A stretch of DNA of 43,270 nucleotides from Lachnospiraceae bacterium UBA3821. Its GTDB lineage: Bacteria; Bacillota; Clostridia; Lachnospirales; Lachnospiraceae. Under the pieces are notes generated by a model. It ran no database searches, had not been told where the DNA came from, and saw only the letters and a list, made by a program, of their open reading frames with translations. Shown here piece after piece: positions 30,795 to 37,176 of the stretch; within the stretch, counting starts at the first letter, position 1; the number at the start of each line of letters is the position of its first letter. Made by a program: the position numbers and the translations under genes. The DNA is taken from assembly GCA_002368865.1 (NCBI GenBank), contig DFDT01000110.1:3678-46947 (forward strand). The letters run 5' to 3'.

Positions 30795-32534
30795 ATGTCT
30801 TTGATGAGTGGATTATATGTGGGAAAATCCGGGCTGCAGACCAGCCAGAACGCGTTGAATACCACAGCACATAACCTTTCTAATATCGACACGACCGGTT
30901 ATACCAGACAGCAGGTGCAGCAGTCGGACAGAAGATACGTTACTTTGTCCAAGACCGCTTCTGCTGTTTCTTATCAACAGACAGGTCTCGGTGTCGAGTT
31001 TTCCCGTGTAAAACAGGTAAGAGATTATTTTTTGGATAAAACCTATCGCAAGGAGTCCGGCCGCAGTATGTTCTACGAGGTGTCCAGCGATGTGATGGAA
31101 GAGGTGGAGACCCAGCTGGGCGAAATGAACGGCGAGGCCTTCCAGGGCACCATTGCCGATCTCTGGACGGCGATCCAGGAGCTGGCGAAGGACCCGTCCA
31201 GCAGTGTGACGCAGGGACTTCTGGTACAGAGGGCTTCGGAATTCATTGAGCGGGGCACTGCGGTATATGACGGTCTGGCGTCCTACCAGGACAATCTGAA
31301 CCTGCAAGTGAAACAACAGGTGGAGAAGATCAATGATTATGGTGAAAAGCTGCTGGATCTGAACAACCGCGTCCGTGCCATCGAGAGCGGCGGCGTGGAG
31401 CATGCCAACGACTTACGGGATGCGAGAAACCAGATCCTTGACGAGCTGGCGGAGTTGACCAACATCACTTTCGATGAGGACGCCTGGGGCAATGTGACGG
31501 TACAGATCGAAGGTGTTGATTTTGTAAAGGGTTCCACCTGTTATGAGATTGGAATGGATGTGGATGCCACCACAGGATTTTACACACCGTACTGGCCGCA
31601 GAACGCGTCCTATATCCTGAATGAAAAAGGACAGAAGGTCTACAATATCGACGGCGCAGAGGTGTTTAATTTTAATATTGAAATTTCTACGGATTACGGA
31701 ACGGATGTGGGCGGTCTGAAGGCGATGCTTCTCGCCAGAGGCGACCACAGGGCGGACTACACGGATGCCGCCGAAGGAAAGTACGAGAAGGTTTCGCAAT
31801 CCGTACTGATGAATATACAGACAGAATTCGACCAGCTGATCCACAACGTGGTGACGAAGGTCAATGATATTCTGGCGGATGCCGCAGGACAGAAACAGGG
31901 AGATCTGGAGATCCTAGGAGACGACGGTACGCCGCAGCTTTTAGAAGGCGTCAGATACGCCGAGGACAATGCGGGCGGCTACATGAGAGCCGAGGATGGC
32001 AGCCCGCTCCAGATGTTTGACAAGATGACAGGGGACAGCTACACCAAGGTGACGGGAACCGACGGCAAGACCTATTGGGTGTACCGGGAGGAGAATCCGG
32101 AGGCGGCGGAAACCCTGTATTCGCTGAAAAATGTCCAGATCAACCAGAGCCTGATGCAGAAACCCTCTTCCCTGGGATTCAGACTTCCGGACGGATCGGA
32201 GGATCTGGTTACAGCGGGAGCGCTGAAGGCGGCGTTTACCGAAGAAATCTACACGCTGAATCCCAACGTGCAGAAAAAGGTGTCTTTTAACGACTATTAT
32301 TCCGATATGGTGAGTCAGGTGGCCAACTCGGGTTATGTGTTCCGAAGCATTCACGAGAGCCAGGAGAATACGGTGGAATCCATAGAGAGCGCAAGGGCGC
32401 AGGTGGTTGGAGTTTCCTCCGATGAAGAACTCTCCAACATGATCAAGTTCCAGAATGCATTCAATGCCTCCAGCCGTTACATCAATGCGGTGGATGAGTT
32501 GCTGAAGCACATTATCGATACACTGGGACGATGA
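30795..32534 (+). CDS. flgK: Flagellar hook-associated protein 1 (FlgK), first copy
   Basis: 579 residues from the ATG at 30795 (AGAGGTGAG just upstream); frames further upstream lie inside flgN. The N-terminal rod/hook signature is clear: GLYVGKSGLQTSQNALNTTAHNLSNIDTTGYTRQ. The C-terminus ends with ELSNMIKFQNAFNASSRYINAVDELL. FlgK forms the first junction ring between hook and filament. The middle (TNITFDEDAWGNVTVQIEGVDFVKG) has the usual beta insertion. The next gene is another FlgK homologue, so the two may make a mixed or alternative junction. Confidence 0.92.
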   Translation: MSLMSGLYVGKSGLQTSQNALNTTAHNLSNIDTTGYTRQQVQQSDRRYVTLSKTASAVSYQQTGLGVEFSRVKQVRDYFLDKTYRKESGRSMFYEVSSDVMEEVETQLGEMNGEAFQGTIADLWTAIQELAKDPSSSVTQGLLVQRASEFIERGTAVYDGLASYQDNLNLQVKQQVEKINDYGEKLLDLNNRVRAIESGGVEHANDLRDARNQILDELAELTNITFDEDAWGNVTVQIEGVDFVKGSTCYEIGMDVDATTGFYTPYWPQNASYILNEKGQKVYNIDGAEVFNFNIEISTDYGTDVGGLKAMLLARGDHRADYTDAAEGKYEKVSQSVLMNIQTEFDQLIHNVVTKVNDILADAAGQKQGDLEILGDDGTPQLLEGVRYAEDNAGGYMRAEDGSPLQMFDKMTGDSYTKVTGTDGKTYWVYREENPEAAETLYSLKNVQINQSLMQKPSSLGFRLPDGSEDLVTAGALKAAFTEEIYTLNPNVQKKVSFNDYYSDMVSQVANSGYVFRSIHESQENTVESIESARAQVVGVSSDEELSNMIKFQNAFNASSRYINAVDELLKHIIDTLGR

Positions 32535-32547
32535 AAGGAGGCCGCAT

Positions 32548-34458
32548 ATGGCATCACAGTTTTTTGGATTAAATATAGCGTATACCGGGTTGTTAGCAAG
32601 CAATGCGGCACTGAATACGACTTCGAATAATATCGCCAATGTGCAGACGGAAGGCTACAGCAGGCAGCAGGTACAGCAGCAGGCGGCCAGCGCCCTGCAG
32701 ATGTTCCAGCGATACGGCTGCGCCGGTGCCGGCGTGGATACGCTGGCGATCGAGAGAGTCAGAGACGACTTCTACGACACCAAGTATTGGAACAACAATG
32801 CCAAAGTCGGTGAATACAGCATGAAGCAGTACTACATGGAGCAGGTGGAGACCTATTTCCATGACGACGGCAAAAACGCAGGATTTAAGACTATATTCGA
32901 CCAGTTTTCCATCAAGGGGATCCAGGAACTGATGAAGGCGCCCAGCGATGACGCCGCGAAGACCCAGTTTGTGGGATTTGCAGGTTCCCTGACCGAGTTC
33001 TTCAATGGCCTGGCGGGAAATATGGAAGTGCTGCAGAAGGATGTGAACCAGGAGATCAAGGTGAAGGTTGACCAGATCAACTCCCTGGCCAGCGAGATCG
33101 CCAACCTGAACAAGCAGATCAATACCATCGAGCTGACCGGCGTGAAGGCAAATGAACTGAGAGACCGCAGGACCCTGATGCTGGATGAACTGTCGGAGAT
33201 CGTTGACATCCAGACCATCGAGACGCCTATTTACGATACCAACAATCCGGAGCGCGAGACCGGCGGCAACCGCTTCATGGTGAAGATCGCAGGCGGACAG
33301 CTTTTGGTGGATACCAATGAAGCGAAAGGGCTGGAGTGCGTGGCCCGCAAGTCCTATGAAAAAGTCAACCAGTCCGATATCGACGGACTGTACGATGTCT
33401 ACTGGAAGGACGGGACCAAATTCAACCTTTACAACGCATCCATGGGCGGCGATCTGAGGGGCCTGGTGGAGATGCGTGACGGGAATAACGGGGAGAACTT
33501 CGTGGGCTCCATCACCGAGGTGGGCACTACCACCGATCCCGACACCGGAAGGGAGCTGGACACCGTGACGGTGCGGGCAGACAGGAGTTATCTGCAGGAT
33601 CTGAATAAATGTTCCCTGTCGGATCATGGCGGCATCATTAACCTGGGTAATCAGGAATTTTACTATGATTCCTGGACCTACAATTACGATGAAGCGACCG
33701 ACACCTATTCCTACACCTTTACCATCTCCGGTTCCGGTGAGGAAGGCGACAAGAATAAAACCCACGTGACCAACGACAGAACGGGCAAGATGGCAACCAT
33801 CGGCACCAGCGTTCGCTACCAGGGCGTTCCTTATTATATGAGCCAGATGAATGAGTGGATCCGCACGATCTCCCAGAAGGCAAACGATATCTTTACCAGC
33901 GGTTACACCAGCGACAACATTCACGGTATTATGATGTTTACCGGAGATCACGCCAGCGATGACGAGCAGTTTGATTTTCCGGACGGAACAAGATATGACA
34001 AGGGCGGAAGCATCAGCGTGGACGTAAACGATGACAGCTATTACAGACTGACAGCCAAGAATTTTGCGGTGCTGGATGCGCTGGACAAAAAGCCGTCCCT
34101 GATCGCTACCAAGAGTAACGCCGGCGACGGCGTGGAGCAGGGGGATCTGTTAAAGAGTCTTGAAACCATGCTCAACACCAAGGAAAATACCAGCTTTCGC
34201 GGTTCCTCTCCCTCAGAGTTTCTGCAGACGGTTTTGTCGGATGTGGCATTAAACGCAAGCCGTGCAAACATCTTTAAGGAGAGCTTCTCGGAAATCTCTT
34301 ACACCATCGATAATCAACGCAATTCCATTTCCGGCGTGGATGAAGATGAAGAGGCGATCAACCTGGTGAAGTACCAGAACGGATATAATCTGGCGTCCAA
34401 GATGATACAGACACTGACGGAGATTTATGACAGACTGATATTGCAGACCGGTGTATAA
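32548..34458 (+). CDS. flgK: FlgK-family hook-associated protein, second copy
   Basis: 636 residues; AGGAGG 9 nt before the ATG. It shares the family ends: LNIAYTGLLASNAALNTTSNNIANVQTEGYSRQ and, at the C-terminus, EEAINLVKYQNGYNLASKMIQTLTEIYDRLI. It is longer than the first copy and differs strongly in the central region (GGNRFMVKIAGGQLLVDTNEAKGLE, then an extra beta segment around YYDSWTYNYDEATDTYSYTF). Two FlgK homologues side by side are not the textbook arrangement; one may bind a different flagellin. It starts 13 nt after the first copy in the same operon. Confidence 0.9.
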   Translation: MASQFFGLNIAYTGLLASNAALNTTSNNIANVQTEGYSRQQVQQQAASALQMFQRYGCAGAGVDTLAIERVRDDFYDTKYWNNNAKVGEYSMKQYYMEQVETYFHDDGKNAGFKTIFDQFSIKGIQELMKAPSDDAAKTQFVGFAGSLTEFFNGLAGNMEVLQKDVNQEIKVKVDQINSLASEIANLNKQINTIELTGVKANELRDRRTLMLDELSEIVDIQTIETPIYDTNNPERETGGNRFMVKIAGGQLLVDTNEAKGLECVARKSYEKVNQSDIDGLYDVYWKDGTKFNLYNASMGGDLRGLVEMRDGNNGENFVGSITEVGTTTDPDTGRELDTVTVRADRSYLQDLNKCSLSDHGGIINLGNQEFYYDSWTYNYDEATDTYSYTFTISGSGEEGDKNKTHVTNDRTGKMATIGTSVRYQGVPYYMSQMNEWIRTISQKANDIFTSGYTSDNIHGIMMFTGDHASDDEQFDFPDGTRYDKGGSISVDVNDDSYYRLTAKNFAVLDALDKKPSLIATKSNAGDGVEQGDLLKSLETMLNTKENTSFRGSSPSEFLQTVLSDVALNASRANIFKESFSEISYTIDNQRNSISGVDEDEEAINLVKYQNGYNLASKMIQTLTEIYDRLILQTGV

Positions 34459-34479
34459 AAATGCGGAAGGAGAGGCAAC

Positions 34480-36024
34480 ATGAGGATTACAAATAAAATC
34501 ATGCAGAGGAATAACCTCTCGAATATCAATACCAATAAGATCTACCAGGATAAGCTGAGCACGCAGATGTCCACACAGAAGAAGATCAACCGTCCTTCGG
34601 ATGATCCGGTGGTGGCGATCCGTGCCCTGCGCCTGCGCAGCAGCGTGACGGAGATCACCCAGTATTACAGCAAGAATATTCCGGATGCGGAGAGCTGGCT
34701 GAATGTGACGGAGGATGCACTTAAAAATCTGTCCCAGATCATGACCAGTATGATTGAGCAGTGCACCAGAGGCGCAAACGGCGATCTGAAGAATGCAGAC
34801 CGTGAGATCATTCTGGAGCAGATGAAAGCATTGGGAGAAGAAGTTTACACCACCGGCGACGCGGATTATGCGGGACGGTATGTGTTCACCGGATACCGGA
34901 CGGACACCTCCCTGAGCTTTACATCCGACAAGACGCAGACTTACGAGATCACGGAGCAGCTGGACAACAGCGCCATCTCTTCCCTGAAGAAGATTGAGAG
35001 CGGTAATCTGACGGATTGGACCTCCGCCAACTTTAAGACTCTGACCGACACGGATGAGCAGGCAGTGGAGGCGCTGGATGTATATCGCATCCGCCTGGCT
35101 TACAATGACTGTTCCGAGAATATGACGCCGGTCATCAGTTATCAGAAACGTGAGGATGACGGCAGTGAGTCCACCGTCACCCTGGACAGCACGATGGTAC
35201 ATTCCTATGCGGAGCCCAGCCCTTACAAACAGGTTTCCGAGGATCCGGATGCGGTCATCTATGTGCCGGAGACCGGAGAATTGCTGCTGGGACAGAGCAA
35301 GTATGAAGAATTGATGGCGGTGAAAGACGACATCTCCACCGTAAAGGATGAAGGAGAGATCCGCGTCACTTATCAGAAGGATGACTGGCTCAAGGGCGAC
35401 CTTCGCCCCGAGCATTATTTCTATTGCAAGACCGATCCGGGCATGGCGGATGAGATCGAATACAATCCGACCTTCCTGGGAGACAATCCGGAGCGCCAGG
35501 TGATTGAATACGATGTGGGATTCAATCAGACCATCCGTGTGAATTCCACGGCGGACGAGTGCTTCCAGCACGGGATCGGCAGAGAGGTGGACGACCTGGT
35601 GAACGCTATGCAGGAAACGCTGGATCTGGACGCCATCAAAGAAAAGATCAAGAAACAGATGGAGGGCGCAGACGAAGCGGATAAGGCGAAGCTGCAGGTG
35701 CAGCTGGACGGCGTGGACAAAGCGCTGACCCTGTCCAAGGATAAATGCCAGAAGCTCTTTGAGCAGGGCATTACCACCTTCCAGAGCTATCTGAACGACG
35801 CCAACTTAAGCATCACCGCCTGCGGTACCAGAAGCAAGAAGCTGGAGCTCATAGAGAACCGGATGCAGAGCCAGAAGACCACCTTCGAGACCTTAAAGAG
35901 TGAAAATGAGGACGTGGACATCACCGATGTGGCGATCAATCTGAATTCCGCGGAGCTGACCTATGAGGCGGCACTGATGGCTACAGGTAAAGTTGTTCAG
36001 ACAACACTGCTGAATTTTATATAA
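34480..36024 (+). CDS. flgL: Flagellar hook-associated protein 3 (FlgL)
   Basis: 514 residues, long for FlgL (usually ~300). The N-terminus MRITNKIMQRNNLSNINTN and KKINRPSDDPVVAIRALRLR and the C-terminus (FETLKSENEDVDITDVAINLNSAELTYEAALMATGKV) are clearly FlgL/flagellin-type. The extra ~200 residues form a central surface insertion, which may decorate the junction. FlgL links FlgK to the filament. An AAGGAGAGG site lies 7 nt before the ATG. It is the last gene of the flgM operon. Confidence 0.9.
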   Translation: MRITNKIMQRNNLSNINTNKIYQDKLSTQMSTQKKINRPSDDPVVAIRALRLRSSVTEITQYYSKNIPDAESWLNVTEDALKNLSQIMTSMIEQCTRGANGDLKNADREIILEQMKALGEEVYTTGDADYAGRYVFTGYRTDTSLSFTSDKTQTYEITEQLDNSAISSLKKIESGNLTDWTSANFKTLTDTDEQAVEALDVYRIRLAYNDCSENMTPVISYQKREDDGSESTVTLDSTMVHSYAEPSPYKQVSEDPDAVIYVPETGELLLGQSKYEELMAVKDDISTVKDEGEIRVTYQKDDWLKGDLRPEHYFYCKTDPGMADEIEYNPTFLGDNPERQVIEYDVGFNQTIRVNSTADECFQHGIGREVDDLVNAMQETLDLDAIKEKIKKQMEGADEADKAKLQVQLDGVDKALTLSKDKCQKLFEQGITTFQSYLNDANLSITACGTRSKKLELIENRMQSQKTTFETLKSENEDVDITDVAINLNSAELTYEAALMATGKVVQTTLLNFI

Positions 36025-36050
36025 AATGCAGAAATTTGTGCAAAATTTCG

Positions 36051-36077
36051 TAAAAAAGTTGAAATTTATCTCGATAT
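36051..36077 (+). promoter_or_regulatory. sigma-28 promoter of fliW-csrA
   Basis: TAAA (36051-36054), 15 nt, CTCGATAT (36070-36077), which keeps the CGATA core. It is about 130 nt before fliW. The two leading bases of the -10 differ from the consensus. Confidence 0.6.
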
Positions 36078-36084
36078 AAGTTAA

Positions 36085-36211
36085 AATGTATATGTTTCCT
36101 TATACTCACGGCACAGATGAGATGAAATAGCATCTGCGGCTTTCGGGTATGATGTGCAGAACGTTGTAACGGGTTACAAACATATATATTTAACACAAGG
36201 AGGTAGAACTT
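36085..36211 (+). promoter_or_regulatory. Structured leader of fliW-csrA
   Basis: The ~125-nt leader can fold into CAGATG/CATCTG (36114-36119 with 36131-36136, 11-nt loop) and TTGTAA-CGGG-TTACAA (36164-36179). A GCACA (36111-36115)/TGTGC (36153-36157) pairing would compete with the first. A strong AAGGAGGT ribosome binding site follows. The length suggests post-transcriptional control; I recognise no known riboswitch. Confidence 0.4.
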
Positions 36212-36670
36212 ATGAAGATTCAAACAAGAGCTTTTGGGGAAGTTGACATTGCTGAGGACAAGATCCTCACCTTTGAGAACGGAATCATCGGTTTCCCTGA
36301 CATGAAGCGTTTCACGCTGATCCATGACGAGGAGAAGGGCGTGGGCGCAGGCATCCGTTTCCTGCAGTCTCTGGATGAGCCAGGATTTGCAATGCCGGTG
36401 ATGGATCCCCTGTTGGTAAGACCGAATTATGATCCGCAGGTAGAAGAAGCGTTGTTGAAATCTCTCGGCACTCTGACGGAGGAGAATCTGCTGATCCTGG
36501 TGACCGTGACAGTTCCCAGCGACCTGACCAAGATGACCGTGAATCTTCAGGGACCGATCGTCATCAATGTAGAGACCAGAAAGGCTTGCCAGCCGATCGT
36601 AGAGAATATCGAGTACCCCATCAAGTTCCCGATTTATGACATTTTGCAGGCGGCAAAGGGAGGTGAATAA
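36212..36670 (+). CDS. fliW: Flagellar assembly factor FliW
   Basis: 152 residues, standard length. Signatures: ITFENGIIGFPDMKRF-like start (KILTFENGIIGFPDMKRFTL), MPVMDPLLVRPNYDP and a C-terminal VNVETRKACQPI. FliW binds flagellin and also binds and inhibits the translational repressor CsrA; when flagellin is secreted, FliW is freed to relieve CsrA repression of flagellin synthesis. csrA follows after 3 nt, the conserved pairing. An AAGGAGG site lies 7 nt before the ATG. Confidence 0.96.
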   Translation: MKIQTRAFGEVDIAEDKILTFENGIIGFPDMKRFTLIHDEEKGVGAGIRFLQSLDEPGFAMPVMDPLLVRPNYDPQVEEALLKSLGTLTEENLLILVTVTVPSDLTKMTVNLQGPIVINVETRKACQPIVENIEYPIKFPIYDILQAAKGGE

Positions 36671-36673
36671 CCG

Positions 36674-36892
36674 TTGTTAGCGTTATCCCGCAAGAAAAAC
36701 GAGGCACTGATCATCAACAATAACATCGAGGTCACGATCTTAGAGGTGAAGGGTGATCAGGTGAAGATCGGTATCACCGCACCCAAGGAGGTGCCGGTTT
36801 ACCGCAAGGAGGTCTATACGCAGATTCAGGAGGCCAATGCGGCGGCTGTGGATGCGAGTGGTATGGATGCTTTGAAGAAGATGATGGAATAA
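36674..36892 (+). CDS. csrA: Carbon storage regulator CsrA (translational repressor)
   Basis: 72 residues starting with TTG at 36674, supported by a GGAGGTG site overlapping the end of fliW, ~7 nt upstream. Motifs: MLALSRKKNEALIINNNIEV and VKIGITAPKEVPVYRKEVY, with the RNA-contact Arg at residue 6 and the VPVYRKE strand. CsrA dimers bind GGA-in-loop hairpins near ribosome binding sites, chiefly of flagellin mRNA. A rare TTG start may keep its level low. It is followed by a hairpin terminator. Confidence 0.96.
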   Translation: MLALSRKKNEALIINNNIEVTILEVKGDQVKIGITAPKEVPVYRKEVYTQIQEANAAAVDASGMDALKKMME

Positions 36893-36903
36893 TACATGAG
36901 ACA

Positions 36904-36942
36904 AAAAGGAATGCCAGAGGGGAATCTGACATTCCTTTTCAA
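36904..36942 (+). terminator. Rho-independent terminator after csrA
   Basis: AAAAGGAATG (36904-36913) and CATTCCTTTT (36930-36939) are perfect 10-bp arms, with an inner CAGA/TCTG. The T run (TTTT) is short. Confidence 0.75.
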
Positions 36943-36970
36943 ATTTAAATCCGAAACCGGCAGCAAGGTG

Positions 36971-36997
36971 TAAAATTTTCCGCAAACATACCGATAT
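36971..36997 (+). promoter_or_regulatory. sigma-28 promoter of the giant flagellin
   Basis: TAAA (36971-36974), 15 nt, ACCGATAT (36990-36997), about 180 nt before the flagellin start. Confidence 0.8.
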
Positions 36998-37054
36998 AAA
37001 AATTGTATTGTATTCGTGCGTTTGCATGTTTACTTTATTTCATGAAAGTTATAT

Positions 37055-37085
37055 AATTATATGCGTATAAAATATACATATAATT
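37055..37085 (+). repeat. AT-rich inverted repeat in the giant flagellin leader
   Basis: AATTATATG (37055-37063) and CATATAATT (37077-37085) are perfect 9-bp arms, with an inner TATA/TATA extension around AAA, giving a 13-bp stem with a 2-nt bulge. It lies in the ~170-nt 5' leader, which is otherwise AT-rich. Confidence 0.6.
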
Positions 37086-37134
37086 TAAAGTGTAAAGCAT
37101 ACAATATCAGATATAAATATTAGATATAAAATTG

Positions 37135-37168
37135 TGATCATATCAGGATTCGATCAGATTGGAAGGGA
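37135..37168 (+). promoter_or_regulatory. Possible CsrA-binding hairpin and ribosome binding site of the giant flagellin
   Basis: TGATC (37135-37139) pairs with GATCA (37152-37156), leaving GGA (37146-37148) in the loop; a second GGA lies in the GGAAGGGA ribosome binding site (37161-37168). The stem is only 5 bp. Confidence 0.35.
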
Positions 37169-37176
37169 AATTCGCT

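Noticed and set aside
32593..33951. Long minus-strand open frame (452 codons) opposite the second flgK
   Set aside because: It is a shadow of the codon bias of flgK on the other strand; no family motif, no ribosome binding site, and the plus-strand gene is certain.
34249..35571. Minus-strand open frame of 440 codons opposite flgL
   Set aside because: Antisense shadow; flgL has clear motifs and operon context.
36031..36049. GAAATTT/AAATTTC hairpin after flgL as a terminator
   Set aside because: Purely AT-rich 7-bp stem without a following T run; too weak to call.
36111..36180. fliW leader as a c-di-GMP riboswitch
   Set aside because: The hairpin order and the conserved GEMM-I/II nucleotides are not present; only generic structure is visible.
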